Counted from the stretch's first letter, positions 39,111-49,605 are shown. The stretch is DNA of 64,000 nt from an uncultured Caldilineaceae bacterium (GCA_951813625.1 CATOTS010000001.1:62001-126000), one strand, 5' to 3'. Notes: generated by a model not told the origin, from the sequence alone. Numbers and translations are program-made.

Positions 39111-40277
39111 ATGAAAATTACCGCGATCAAGCCGATTCTTGCCCAGGGGGAGCGCCGCATATTCGTATTCGTCAAGGTCGAGACCGACCAGGCAGGGCTG
39201 TTTGGCTGGGGCGAGGCCACTGTCGAGGGAAAGCCGCGTGCAGTAGCGGGATGTGTCGAGGACATGGAGCCGATGGTACTGGGGTATGACCCACTAGAAG
39301 TGGAACATTGCTGGCAGGTACTCTATCGCGGCGGCTTTTGGCGCCAGGGGATTATCGGCCTGTCCGCCCTTTCCGGCATTGACCAGGCGCTTTGGGACAT
39401 AAAGGGCAAGGAGGCAGGAAAGCCGATTTACGAATTATTAGGCGGCAAGGTGCGGGACCGGGTACGAATGTACACGCACTTTGGGGGCAACACGCCGGAG
39501 GAGATGGCAGAGAGTGCGGAGTCCAAGGCGGCGAAGGGCTGGAACGCGGTCAAGACTGTACCTGTGCCGATTACGAACATATTGGATGGGCCAACCGTTT
39601 TAGACGAGGCCGAGGCAGGACTGCGGGCTGTACGAGAGGCTGTCGGGAATGGCGTGGACATCCTGCTTGACATGCACGGGCGGGTAACCCCCCAGATGGC
39701 GATCCGCTTCGCGCGACGATTTGAACCGTATGAACCATTTTTCATGGAAGAGCCTGTGCAGGCGGAGAACCCGGCGGCTATGGTCCAGGTTGCCAGGGCC
39801 ACAAACATTCCGATCGCCACCGGTGAGAGGCTCCTTACTCGTTGGGGGTTCCGCGAGATTCTTGAGACCGGTGCGGCCAGCCTGCTGCAGCCGGACGCGT
39901 GCCATGCAGGCGGCATCAGTGAAGTGCGGCGCATCGGCGCGCAGGCCGAGGTATACTATGCGGGGGTTGCGCCGCACAACCCATACGGCCCCATCTCGAC
40001 CGCGGCATGCGTTCAAGTTGATTTTGCAACGCCCAACTTCGTTATTCAGGAGATGGTGGACCCGGATGACATGCCGATTTCGATGACCGAGTTTGTCGAA
40101 GAGCCTCTGACAGTGGTTGGCGGCCATATTTTGCCGCCGGAAAAACCGGGCCTTGGCGTTGAGGTCAATGAAGCGGCCTGCGCCCGCCGCGCACCTGACT
40201 TCAGCTCGACGGCTGTCGTGAACTCTTATCGCTCATATCTGGCGCGCCATCCCGACGGGGGTGTCGCCGATTCGTAG
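39111..40277 (+). CDS. dgoD: Galactonate dehydratase-like enolase-superfamily enzyme
   Basis: A 388-residue mandelate racemase/muconate lactonizing enzyme-type dehydratase. Metal ligands and acid-base residues are visible: LLDMHGRV, MEEPVQAENP and ATGERLLTRWG, then QPDACHAGGISE and the catalytic His in VAPHNPYGP. The spacing fits the DgoD group, which converts D-galactonate to 2-keto-3-deoxygalactonate, though other aldonates are possible. It lies 33 bp after the CCA-adding gene and 60 bp before coaBC. A gene for the following kinase or aldolase is not adjacent; the HpaI-type aldolase at 2 kb is too distant to link. Confidence 0.8.
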   Translation: MKITAIKPILAQGERRIFVFVKVETDQAGLFGWGEATVEGKPRAVAGCVEDMEPMVLGYDPLEVEHCWQVLYRGGFWRQGIIGLSALSGIDQALWDIKGKEAGKPIYELLGGKVRDRVRMYTHFGGNTPEEMAESAESKAAKGWNAVKTVPVPITNILDGPTVLDEAEAGLRAVREAVGNGVDILLDMHGRVTPQMAIRFARRFEPYEPFFMEEPVQAENPAAMVQVARATNIPIATGERLLTRWGFREILETGAASLLQPDACHAGGISEVRRIGAQAEVYYAGVAPHNPYGPISTAACVQVDFATPNFVIQEMVDPDDMPISMTEFVEEPLTVVGGHILPPEKPGLGVEVNEAACARRAPDFSSTAVVNSYRSYLARHPDGGVADS

Positions 40278-40337
40278 CGCGGTTGCGCGGACTATCGCGG
40301 CATGCAATAGAAAAAGGACTTAGTGCGGACCGGTCTC

Positions 40338-41612
40338 ATGGCTCCAATTCTTTCGGGCAAACGAATCATCCTAGGCATCAGCGGCGGCATCGCGGCCTAT
40401 AAGTCGGTGACGCTGGCCAGCCGTTTTACGCAGGCAAACGCGCTGGTGGACGTGATTATGACTCATTCGGCGGCAAAGTTTGTGGCGCCGGTGACCTTTC
40501 AATCGATCACCCAGCGCAGCGTGGCGACCGACACATTTGAGTTTTGGCATGACGCGGGACGGCTGCGAATCGGTCATGTTGCTCTTGCCCACGCGGCCGA
40601 TCTGTTCATTATTGCGCCGGCCACGGCGCATACAATTGCCAGGCTTGCTTTGGGACTCAGCGACGATTTGTTGAGTATCACGGCGCTCAGCTACAAAGGC
40701 CCGATGCTGCTGGCGCCGGCGATGGAGACGAACATGTGGACGCACCCGGCGACGATGCGCAATGTGCAGATTTTGCGCGATTGGGGCGTTGATTTCATCG
40801 GGCCGGCGGAGGGGCGTCTGGCTTCAGGTGAAGTCGGTGAGGGCCGGGTCGCGGAACCGGAAGAGATATTTGAAGTCGCTTGCAAGGTAATCGGGCGGGG
40901 GGGACCTCTCGACGGTTTGCGAATCCTGATCACCGCCGGCGGCACGCGCGAGCCGATCGACCCGGTCCGCTTCATGGGCAACCACTCAACCGGGAAGATG
41001 GGTGGCGCGCTCGCGCGCGCGGCCCGAGATCTGGGCGCGGAGACGGTCCTGGTGCACGCGCCTCTGGCCGTGCATCCTCCCGGGGGAGTGGAGCTCGTGC
41101 CCGTTCATACAGCCCATCAGATGTACGGGGCGGTGATGGACCGTTTGCCCCAGACCGACGTATTGATTGGCGCTGCTGCGGTGGCAGACTACCGACCGAC
41201 AGACAGTGCAGACCGCAAGTTGAAGAAGTCGCCCAAGCAGCAGATCATCACGCTCGAAAGGACGCCGGACATTCTCCAGACCGTTGGCGAACAGCGGGAG
41301 GAGGACCGGCGGCGCCCGCAACTGGTCATCGGCTTTGCTGCGGAGACAGATAATCTGGAAGCCAATGCTCTCGACAAGCTAGAGAGGAAGAACCTCGATC
41401 TGATCGTCCTCAACGACGTTACGGCGCCGGACAGCGGGTTCGCCGTGGACACAAATCGGGTGACGCTGTTCGAGCGCGACGGCAGCCGCGAGGCCTGGCC
41501 GCTGATGAGCAAGGATGAAGTCGCCCAGGCGATCATGCAGCGCGTTGTGGCGCGACTGGGGAGGCGTAACTGGAAGAGGCCGCAGCGGCGGTCTCAAGAT
41601 GACGAGCCGTAG
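40338..41612 (+). CDS. coaBC: Phosphopantothenoylcysteine decarboxylase / phosphopantothenate-cysteine ligase
   Basis: A 424-residue bifunctional coenzyme A biosynthesis protein. The CoaC flavodomain starts GKRIILGISGGIAAYKS and has the catalytic His in IGHVALAHAADL and PAMETNMW. The CoaB domain has ITAGGTREPIDPVRFMGNHS, then GFAAETD and LNDVTAPDSGF. Length is typical of bacterial CoaBC. The ATG at 40338 is used; an upstream GTG at 40323 lacks conservation. The Arg-rich C-terminus (GRRNWKRPQRRSQDDEP) is a non-conserved tail. Confidence 0.95.
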   Translation: MAPILSGKRIILGISGGIAAYKSVTLASRFTQANALVDVIMTHSAAKFVAPVTFQSITQRSVATDTFEFWHDAGRLRIGHVALAHAADLFIIAPATAHTIARLALGLSDDLLSITALSYKGPMLLAPAMETNMWTHPATMRNVQILRDWGVDFIGPAEGRLASGEVGEGRVAEPEEIFEVACKVIGRGGPLDGLRILITAGGTREPIDPVRFMGNHSTGKMGGALARAARDLGAETVLVHAPLAVHPPGGVELVPVHTAHQMYGAVMDRLPQTDVLIGAAAVADYRPTDSADRKLKKSPKQQIITLERTPDILQTVGEQREEDRRRPQLVIGFAAETDNLEANALDKLERKNLDLIVLNDVTAPDSGFAVDTNRVTLFERDGSREAWPLMSKDEVAQAIMQRVVARLGRRNWKRPQRRSQDDEP

Positions 41613-41988
41613 GCCCAAAGGAAAACGGAATCGATCAGAAGCGCCCGCGCTCGCGGCGCCTTGCCAGGCAAGCGGAAGCAACGCAGAGACTCTTACGGCC
41701 ACCCAGGAACTTCAATTGGCCGGCGTCGGGTGGAAATCGATCCCTTGCAGTTCCCCGTATTCCGGAATTCCAACTTTAGCGCGCAGAGCACTGCAATGAG
41801 TGTCATTGATTCGAATTGCTGGAAGGTCGCTGCCTTTCGCATTCGCACGCGCGCCGGTACTGGCTGCGTGACGCGAACGGCTTAGACTGGCCGGCAGCAA
41901 GAAGGAAACGCAAGCGCAAATTGCGGGTCCGGGCCGTCGAATTCACGCCTGCGCCGTTCCCGTTTCGCGGCGGGCGACTCCACTCAGC
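41613..41988. other. Gene-free interval between coaBC and the A2M gene
   Basis: About 375 bp of convergent intergenic sequence. Short plus-strand frames have no homology or ribosome site. I see no U-tract terminator. Confidence 0.55.
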
Positions 41989-44900
41989 TCACTGTTCATC
42001 CGCCTCTACTACGACCCTATCCGTTCCGGACCTTCCGAAAGTCTCCGGCGCGTACATCTCCTCCGCTTTGGCTGGCGGCGCGACGAACGCGCCAGGTGTC
42101 GTGGCTCGCGCCATGTAGCTGTATTCGTAGACTCCTGCCCAAAGGTATGAGGTGAAGGCTTCGGCGCGTTCGTCGCGGAGGTTCTGGTGCTGATACCAGC
42201 TGCCCCACCACCAGCGCCGGCGATTTTGGTCCGGGTCTTGCGGCAGGTTGCCGGTGACGGCAAGTTCGGGGTTGAGGATCTCCAAACCGGCGGGCAGCGG
42301 ATCTACCAGAGCTACGTGAACGCGGCGCGAGGGCGCGGCCATCGTGATTCTGACGCGCACGCGTGCGCCGGCGCGAATATGCCATGCACCGTCCTCGTCG
42401 CGGCGTACATCGGCCGGGTCGTCAACAGCCTCGTAGACGCGCTCGACGGCGAAACCATGGTCGGCGGGGGCGAGGCTGAGGTCTTGGGGGGCGTAGCGCA
42501 AGCCTAGCCGGTAGTAGAGGCGTCCCTGCCCATCTTTCTGAAGGACGAGGGGAAGGTCTCCGTTCGCTTCGGTCGCGCCTTCCTGGAGAAACTGCATCGG
42601 CAGGTCGAGATTGACGATTTCGGTTGAGCGGCCCTCGAACGTATGGCCGCCCGCGAACTGTTCGCCCAGCCAGATACGGGCGACGAAGTCGGGCGTCAGC
42701 GACTCGAAGGTGTTGAAGTAGCGGTCCATTGCCAGGAGCACCCAGACGTTCTCCTGGGTATTGTTCCAGCGCCCTGCGGTGCGATGCCCCAGCAACCCGC
42801 GCACCAGCTTTGTGATCAGGTCGCTGTCGGGCTGGTCGACGACGAGGGCTTCTAGAAGCACGGCGTCGGAGCGGCGGCCGGAGTGGAGCAGGAGGTAGTC
42901 GCCATCACTGTAGCCGGAGGCGATTGTGGCCGCGCCGGCGGTCTCGGTCACGCGGTTGTTGAGGAGGCGCCGAATCTCTGCGACCGTCTCCTGTGAAACT
43001 GCGTCGTCGATCAGGACGAACAGGAGCCAGCCAACGCTCTCGAGCGAGAGATTCTCCAGGCCGGCGTCGTCGATCAGCCTTCTGGCCTTGGATGGGTCGT
43101 TGTCTGCCAGAAGTTTGCGCACATACAAGGCGTAGGAGGAAAGCCCGCGCCGGACATCGGCGTTGTACCAATGGGGGAAGTGGTCCTCAACGTTGCGCAG
43201 GTAGTCCAGTGAGCGGCTCAACATTTCGCCGGGAACTTCGTAGCCCTTCAGCCGGGCGCGTGCCAGGGCATGGGCGACGTGCAGGCTGTGATAGGGCCAG
43301 ACTTCGCCGCCGCGCCGCCAGATGGGGAAACCGCCGCTGTGGTCCTGCAAGGTCTGAAGCATTTGCAGGTCGCGTTCCATGGTTGTTTCGATCTCGGCGG
43401 GAGACGGGAGCCCCTCGGCGTCGAATGCTGTCAGTACATCGCGCAGCGCGGCCACGCCGAGGATACGGGAAGCGATCTGCTCGGAACACTCGTAGGGATA
43501 GCGGACCAGGTAGATGTAGGCGTCGGTCAGCGCTTGGAGCGCGGTTGAGGAGATGGTTACTTCGAGGCCGCCGTAGTTGGGCACGGCATCGGGCGGGGGC
43601 CTCAGCGTCTGCAGTATCGCGCCGCTGGCGTCGATTTCACCGTAGACGGCGAAGGCTTCGGTGGTTGCGGGTGTGTAGACCGGCAGATCGATTTCGGCTG
43701 CGTCGGCGGAGGAGGGCCGGTTGGCGTCGACCGCAGCGAACTGGAAGCGGGCCGTGCCCGCGCTGGCGGTCGTTGCCGGGAAGCGCACTTCGACGCGGTC
43801 GTTGGCGGGCACCGTCAAAGCGTAGCCGGCTGCTTCGTCTTCGCCGTTTTCCGCTACCAAGTCGGCGTTGGCGGCGCGGACGACTACGTGGGTGACCAGC
43901 GGCTTGTCGGTCTGGTTTTGGAGCACGACGGGCAGTTCGAAGCTGTCGCCGAAGTTGAGGAAACGGGGCGCGGAAGGCCGCACCATCAGCGGCAGGCGCG
44001 CGGTCAGGCTCGATTCAGCGGTGCCGAAGTATTTGCCGCCGGCCACCGACACGACCATCACGCGGTAGCGGGTCAGATTGTCCGGCAAGGTGACGGTTAC
44101 GCTGGCCTGGCCGTTCTCGTCGGTTCGCTCTTCGGGCGCAAAGAGGGCCAGGGGATCGAAGTCCAGGCGGAGGCGAATCTGCGCCGCTTCGCCTCCTGAC
44201 TCTCCGGCCGATTCGGCCATCTCTTCTTCCATTGCCATATCGGCCGAAGCGGCCGGCTGGGCCATCGCAAAGGCCATCTCCCTCTGCCTCATCTCGGGTG
44301 TGGGCGGCGGTTGTGGGGTGCCGGTCGGTGAAGGTCCGATGCCCTGCAGCGACTGTGGACTGGCGAGCTGCAGATTGGCCCGATTGTGATGGTCGCTCAC
44401 TCCGGGACCGCGCTCGCTGTAGAAATGGCTTACGGGATCGAGCAACCGGTAGCCGGTCAGAGCCAGGATTGCTTCGTCGACAACGACAAGAGCAAATTCG
44501 GCGTCGGCGACGGGATTGCCGGCTGCATCGCGCACGGTCACGTCGATGGTTGTTTCCCCGCCCGGCTCCAGCTTTGCTGACCGCGGGGCCGCTTCGAGGT
44601 GCAGCCGGCGGCTAAGCGGAGGGACGGCGAGGTTCAGCTGCCCACGCGCGTAGGCGGGGCGACGCGGCAAGTCGAGCAGATCGTTGCCGGCGTCGTCCAC
44701 GCGCACGGCAGACCCGACAAGATCCACCTGGACATAGACGTTCGGGATGTGTTCTTCGCCTATTGGTACGAGCAGGGTATGGGTCGGGCCGTCCATTGTG
44801 AAGCGTTCGCTGGTCACGAGACCGTCGCGCCTGAGTGTGAGAAGGCCTTCGGCGGGGAAGAAGGGGGCCTGCACGAGAATTTCGGCGGTATCGCCGGGGG

Positions 44901-47900
44901 CGTAGGTCTCGCCATCCGGTATCAGTTGCAGATGTTCCTGCTCAAGGTTTCGGCTGGGCGGGCGTTGCCCACCGCTCACCCAGCGCGTCATTTCGGTCAG
45001 ATTGCTGCGGCCGGCATCATCAACAACCGTCGCGCTGATCCGATACTCGCCTCCCACTGTGGTTTCAAAGGTGCAGACGGCGAAATGGTGATCGTCGCTA
45101 TGGGGATTGGAGGCGGCCGAGGTCTCGGTTGTGCACTCCTGAACATCCTCCTCTTTCTCGCGCCAGCCGCCGTCACTGTATTCCCAGGCGAGACGCGAGG
45201 CACGGGCGGTGACGCTATGTCCCTCGATCGCGTTGCCGTCGATATCGGTAACGGCAATCTCGACTGACAGGGGCTCGCCCTGTTCGACGAAGTAGCGGTC
45301 TGTGCGCAAGCCGACGTAGAGGTCGGCCGGATGCAGAAGGAGGTCGGCGCGGCTGGACCAAGCCTGGCGGTTGACGTCGAATACGGTTGCGGTGGCATCG
45401 AGGTGAACGGGGAGATTTCTGGTAGAGTCGGCGACTTCTCCGGTCGCGAAATCTATGCGCAGGTTGTGTTCGCCGGCGGCGTCCGTACGTGAAGTAAAGG
45501 AGGCGTAGCCGATGTAGCCGTAATCATAATCATGTCTCCACCATGGCGACCATCTTCCGAAGACGAAGCCGGACCAGTTAGGGGGCTCGTAGAAGCCCGA
45601 TGAGGCCTCGACTCCCCATTCAACGTCGGCGTTGGGAAGGGGTCCGCCGGCAAAGTAGTCGGCGCTTACGGTTGCCAAGGCGTGGCCGCCGGCGACATGG
45701 GGTCCTTCGCTGACGCGCGCGCTGACTTCAAACTCGGGACGGCGAAATTCCTGCACCTGGAACCCGTGGTAGTGACGCGCTTCGTCCGAACGCAGGGTGC
45801 CCGACGAGGGCTCCAACTCGATCCAGGCGTGACCCAGGTTTACGTTTTGGGGAAGCTCGAATTCGAAATGAAATCCTCCCAAGGCGTTGACGGCCGTTTC
45901 GCCGGCGCTGATCTGGTTGCGAGACGAATCATAGACTATGAAAGAGAGTTGCTCGGCCGCGCGCTGCGGGAAGAGGCCCAGGTCCCCTTCCGGCCCGGGT
46001 TCGATACGGCGGACCCAGCCTTTGACACTGACCGTCTCCCCCGGACGATAGAGTTTGCGGTCGTCGAAGACGTAATAGCGGACTACGGGACGCAGAAGAT
46101 TGCGGTTCCAGCCGCTGTTTCCTTCATCCCAATGAAACGCGTATTCATATCTGGGAAGAAAGGCGATATCGTCGTTGTGGCGGGCGATCAGAAGCTGTGA
46201 AGCTCTTGGCTGCAGCGAGAGTCGCGCTGTGCCGGTCTCGTCGGTTGTGCCTTCCGTGTCTGTCGGCCAAAGTCGCACGCTCACGCCTGCCATCGGCGCG
46301 CCGTCGGCCAGTTGATTGGCCCACACAAGCATCTCTTCGGCATCGACAAAGGCTTCAAGGCCAAGGTGCGTCACCTGAACCCATCTAGTGATTCGCATCT
46401 CGTTCAGCCGCCGGTTGAAAAGGTCGGAGGCGGCGGCGGCGGTGGCCCTCGCCGGTTCAATCACCAGGGCAAGATGGCCGGTCTCGCCATCCAAGGCGTC
46501 CGAAAGATCGATGCTCGTTTCGATCAACTGGTCATCGGCGCCGTCAATTTGCAGCGTCCGTTCCAAGACCTGTTCACCGGGCGGATCTTGGGGTTCGTCG
46601 CGCAAGTAGTCATCCTGCCACTGCAAGAATGAGCCGAAGTTCTCGGGCGAGACTCGATAAGCGCGCAAGTTGACTGCTGCGAGGTTGACCGAGTAGATGA
46701 GGAAAGCGGGCTGGGCGTAAGGATCCAGGGTTGTTATGGGTCCGCTGCTGCTTGCCGTCAGAAGGGCCTGCGCGGGCCCGACGGTGAACCGAACGCTCAG
46801 TTCTTCTGCTAGTGACTGACCGAATCTGTCAGAAAGTCCGGCGGGAACGGTTACACGGTATGTCGTTCGGCCTGGCACGACGGCCCGGATTTCGATGCGA
46901 TTGCCAAACAGATCATAGGAGACGGCCTGGGGCTCGGGTTGGATGGTGAAGAGCGCCGGGTCGAATTCTTCGGCGTCGATGGGATTGTTGAACTGCAGAA
47001 ACCAGGTTGCACCGGGAGGGCAGTCGCCGTCGTAGCCGCAACCGGTCCGCCGCAGGGCGAACGGGGGGAGAGTCTGGAAACTGAAGCTCTGCGGGTGGGC
47101 GGTGACGAGGGGGCCTTCCTGTGAGGGGGTGCCGGCGGGAAAGGTCACGGTGACAGTCGAGTCGGCAGGGAAGGGCTCTGCAGCCATAAATGCCAGCCAG
47201 CGGTCCGGTTGGGCCGCGGCAATCAGCCCTGCTATTCGGTTGTCGGAGGCGATCTCTTCTTGGGTTGCCAAGCGTAGGGCGTAACTCTGTCCGCGAGCGG
47301 TAACTTGCGCGAGCTCGATCAGCTTGGCTGGATCGATGCGCTGATCGAATTGGGCAAAGAGGATTGGCTCCAACGGTAATGGGCCTCCTGTCGGATGGCC
47401 TGTCTGCAAGGTGGGCGGGGGCGTGCGGAAGGTCCAGGTGACGGTCTCTTCGAGGGAGATTCCTGCGACAGATTTCGTGCCGGCAGGAACCTTAACTGTG
47501 TACTCGGTGGCCATGGGCATGCGGTCGGCGCCGTCCTGGGCAGCCTCGAAGAACAGCGTCCTGGTTCCTACCCAACGCCAGCGTCCGGGAACGGCCGGGG
47601 TGATGACGGCCGGGGGATTCTCCTGACTCAACTCCTGGTGGCTGGTGAGCGCGACCATGGGCTGATTGAAGGTGACGCTCATTTGCGGTGCAAGGGGAAC
47701 GTCTCCTTGTGGGGAGAAGCGCAGAATCTCCAGGGGCGCGTCGCTGTCCAGGTCAGGCTGGGAAACATCCTGCGAGGGAGGAAACGGCAGAGCGATCTCT
47801 TCGCCGGGGCGGGGCGGTGGCAGACTTTCTTCGGGCAAGCGGGCCTGCTCGACATCGCTCTCGTCCGTCTGGATGGGTGGCAGGCGGTCGAGCAGGCTCT

Positions 47901-48141
47901 GCAGCTGCGCCTGCGTGAGGTCCGTTGTCTGGGCGCGGGGAGGTCGCGCCTCAGCAGCGTCCCAGCCGGGCTGCCCTTCGCTCAGGGCGAAGGGGAGGGG
48001 AAGGGAATCCCGGACGTCTACTTCGATGAAATCGTCTTCGTAGTAGACGGGCTCCCTGAGTTCTGAGCCACCGGACATGCAACTCAGGGAGGCAAGGGCG
48101 AGCATCAGAATGGCGATGGACAGGGCTGATCGGCAGTTCAT
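41989..48141 (-). CDS. Bacterial alpha-2-macroglobulin family lipoprotein
   Basis: A 2050-residue secreted protease trap. Residues 1-22 are a signal with a non-ideal lipobox ending SLSC (Cys22), so it is probably a lipoprotein. MG-type beta domains follow. The classic A2M core reads RTDENGQASVTVTLPDNLTR, then YECSEQ with the thioester Cys at about residue 1552 and Gln three residues later. The C-terminal complement-like and receptor-binding-like part includes RRLINNR-like helices. Length exceeds the E. coli proteins (about 1500-1650). The ATG 15 bp inside the longer frame is used, with GGAG about nine bases upstream. No pbpC gene, the usual partner, is adjacent. Confidence 0.93.
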   Translation of the reverse strand: MNCRSALSIAILMLALASLSCMSGGSELREPVYYEDDFIEVDVRDSLPLPFALSEGQPGWDAAEARPPRAQTTDLTQAQLQSLLDRLPPIQTDESDVEQARLPEESLPPPRPGEEIALPFPPSQDVSQPDLDSDAPLEILRFSPQGDVPLAPQMSVTFNQPMVALTSHQELSQENPPAVITPAVPGRWRWVGTRTLFFEAAQDGADRMPMATEYTVKVPAGTKSVAGISLEETVTWTFRTPPPTLQTGHPTGGPLPLEPILFAQFDQRIDPAKLIELAQVTARGQSYALRLATQEEIASDNRIAGLIAAAQPDRWLAFMAAEPFPADSTVTVTFPAGTPSQEGPLVTAHPQSFSFQTLPPFALRRTGCGYDGDCPPGATWFLQFNNPIDAEEFDPALFTIQPEPQAVSYDLFGNRIEIRAVVPGRTTYRVTVPAGLSDRFGQSLAEELSVRFTVGPAQALLTASSSGPITTLDPYAQPAFLIYSVNLAAVNLRAYRVSPENFGSFLQWQDDYLRDEPQDPPGEQVLERTLQIDGADDQLIETSIDLSDALDGETGHLALVIEPARATAAAASDLFNRRLNEMRITRWVQVTHLGLEAFVDAEEMLVWANQLADGAPMAGVSVRLWPTDTEGTTDETGTARLSLQPRASQLLIARHNDDIAFLPRYEYAFHWDEGNSGWNRNLLRPVVRYYVFDDRKLYRPGETVSVKGWVRRIEPGPEGDLGLFPQRAAEQLSFIVYDSSRNQISAGETAVNALGGFHFEFELPQNVNLGHAWIELEPSSGTLRSDEARHYHGFQVQEFRRPEFEVSARVSEGPHVAGGHALATVSADYFAGGPLPNADVEWGVEASSGFYEPPNWSGFVFGRWSPWWRHDYDYGYIGYASFTSRTDAAGEHNLRIDFATGEVADSTRNLPVHLDATATVFDVNRQAWSSRADLLLHPADLYVGLRTDRYFVEQGEPLSVEIAVTDIDGNAIEGHSVTARASRLAWEYSDGGWREKEEDVQECTTETSAASNPHSDDHHFAVCTFETTVGGEYRISATVVDDAGRSNLTEMTRWVSGGQRPPSRNLEQEHLQLIPDGETYAPGDTAEILVQAPFFPAEGLLTLRRDGLVTSERFTMDGPTHTLLVPIGEEHIPNVYVQVDLVGSAVRVDDAGNDLLDLPRRPAYARGQLNLAVPPLSRRLHLEAAPRSAKLEPGGETTIDVTVRDAAGNPVADAEFALVVVDEAILALTGYRLLDPVSHFYSERGPGVSDHHNRANLQLASPQSLQGIGPSPTGTPQPPPTPEMRQREMAFAMAQPAASADMAMEEEMAESAGESGGEAAQIRLRLDFDPLALFAPEERTDENGQASVTVTLPDNLTRYRVMVVSVAGGKYFGTAESSLTARLPLMVRPSAPRFLNFGDSFELPVVLQNQTDKPLVTHVVVRAANADLVAENGEDEAAGYALTVPANDRVEVRFPATTASAGTARFQFAAVDANRPSSADAAEIDLPVYTPATTEAFAVYGEIDASGAILQTLRPPPDAVPNYGGLEVTISSTALQALTDAYIYLVRYPYECSEQIASRILGVAALRDVLTAFDAEGLPSPAEIETTMERDLQMLQTLQDHSGGFPIWRRGGEVWPYHSLHVAHALARARLKGYEVPGEMLSRSLDYLRNVEDHFPHWYNADVRRGLSSYALYVRKLLADNDPSKARRLIDDAGLENLSLESVGWLLFVLIDDAVSQETVAEIRRLLNNRVTETAGAATIASGYSDGDYLLLHSGRRSDAVLLEALVVDQPDSDLITKLVRGLLGHRTAGRWNNTQENVWVLLAMDRYFNTFESLTPDFVARIWLGEQFAGGHTFEGRSTEIVNLDLPMQFLQEGATEANGDLPLVLQKDGQGRLYYRLGLRYAPQDLSLAPADHGFAVERVYEAVDDPADVRRDEDGAWHIRAGARVRVRITMAAPSRRVHVALVDPLPAGLEILNPELAVTGNLPQDPDQNRRRWWWGSWYQHQNLRDERAEAFTSYLWAGVYEYSYMARATTPGAFVAPPAKAEEMYAPETFGRSGTDRVVVEADEQ

Positions 48142-48640
48142 GGGAAGATTCTCCAAGGGGGAGCGACCAAGACTGAGCAGATTCCCCCCAATGTCCCGAA
48201 ATTTTTTCCGGGAGGGGGATGTTTTCTTGGTTTCGAGATTTCAGTCTTAAGACTTTTCTTGTACCGGCTACGTCTCTTGTTCGAATTGGTTTCCACTGCG
48301 GTTCCTTACGCAGACTTCTGTTTCCAAGAGAAGTCCGGCCTCGACTCCTGCGTGTTTCGCGGGCACGGCCTGTGGGCAAATTCTCTGGGGCTCTTTGGGG
48401 AAGCGGTTTGGTCGCGGGTTCTGGAGCTCCTTGTACCGCATTGGCGTTTCTGCCATTCATTTGGGTCAAGTCGTATTTCTCTCATTTGTTCGTACGTAGA
48501 TCATCTTTTTGTCAGGCGAGCGCTCGGTGACTGCAGGCGCATTTGGTCGCGTTTCGACGTGTTACGTCGCACGGGAGTTGGATTTTGCCGAACATTACTG
48601 TGACGGCGAAGGGCGTATTGCAGCGAAAATTGTCGCGAAT

Positions 48641-48657
48641 TGTCACGCAGTGTGACA
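48641..48657. promoter_or_regulatory. Perfect palindromic site
   Basis: TGTCAC-GCAGT-GTGACA, a 6-5-6 perfect palindrome. It resembles operator geometry of dimeric regulators, but no promoter or gene is close. It is followed six bases later by the hairpin at 48663-48693. Confidence 0.35.
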
Positions 48658-48662
48658 TTCTT

Positions 48663-48693
48663 CCTGCTCGACTTTTGGACCGTATCGAGCAGG
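48663..48693. other. 9-bp perfect hairpin
   Basis: CCTGCTCGA (48663-48671) pairs with TCGAGCAGG (48685-48693), 13-nt loop, no U-tract. Gene-free surroundings. Confidence 0.5.
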
Positions 48694-49446
48694 TTAGATC
48701 GGGTTTGGATCATGAAACGCTCATTGCGTTGCCCGGGCCGGCTGCGGGGCTCCGCGGTCGTCGGCGGCTTGGGACGGCTTGCTGATAGAGTCAGGCGCGC
48801 CGGGTTGTCTGCGCGACGGGCCGAGCACCAGATTGAGCGAGTTTGTCCTTTTGGTTGTTAAGGATCAGTCTGCGACGTGCTCGCGGCGACGCGCGGACGC
48901 GTGTCGTGTTAGCGTACTCCAAGTTTGGGATCTCTTGCAAGGGTACGGGCGAAATGGGTCAGGGCAATCGCATCCAATAATTGTAGACCAGTTCCGCCGG
49001 GACTTCGAACAAAAGAATGTAAACATAAGCGGGAATCGCTGTCAGTCTGCCAAACAGAAACGATAACCCGTCGCAACAAGAGCTGTTAGTCGTCAAATTC
49101 AGTCAGCTTCTGATCCCGGGAGCCACCACTTTTACAATTCTGCTATGGATCCTTTTTGATACCATGACCTTTGGCAAGAGTTGCATCCTGGGATTTCAGT
49201 CGCTTCACCCTTGGAGGCGTTATGTGAGAGCTCTTGGTTTCAATAGAGTGGTTTCCAGTTTCCAAGCAGTTTCCCTTGCAAGACTGGGTGATTCGACGTT
49301 CTCAACCTGGCAGAACTATCCTTGTCCGTCCTGCCGTTGGCCGCATGATCTGCGTGTTTGCAGACGTGAGAAGGCGGTCGTCTGGCTCCATTGCCTCTTG
49401 GGGCCGAAGTCCTCTCGTTTTGGCAAAATACGTCGACTCATGTCGT

Positions 49447-49481
49447 CCAATATCGGCCAATATAGCCCAATGTCATCCAAT
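49447..49481. repeat. 10-bp-phased CCAAT array
   Basis: CCAAT occurs at 49447, 49457, 49467 and 49477, exactly 10 bp apart, with variable bases between. It is followed by a T8 run. Period equals about one helical turn. Confidence 0.8.
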
Positions 49482-49581
49482 TTTTTTTCTTGTGGGAGGG
49501 GGTGTCGGGTCCCGGGAATGGCGGTAATTCGAGCGTATTTCGGGCAGAATTTGGTGGTTTGAATTGCATGACATTTGTAGC

Positions 49582-49605
49582 GTAGCAGGAACTGTAGCAG
49601 GAACT
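49582..49605. repeat. Tandem 12-bp duplication
   Basis: GTAGCAGGAACT twice in direct tandem, perfect match. Confidence 0.85.

Noticed and set aside
42993..43895. A 300-codon Arg-rich ORF antisense to the A2M gene
   Set aside because: Extreme Arg content and lack of motifs; a shadow of the GC-rich A2M coding frame.
48184..48219. CCCCC...GGGGG hairpin with inner TCCCG/CGGGA stem near the A2M start
   Set aside because: A T-rich stretch follows on the plus strand, but no gene ends there; as a leader hairpin for A2M it is possible but unsupported.
49164..49562. A 132-codon ORF in the island
   Set aside because: No motif, no Shine-Dalgarno, includes the phased CCAAT array and T8 run; probably chance.
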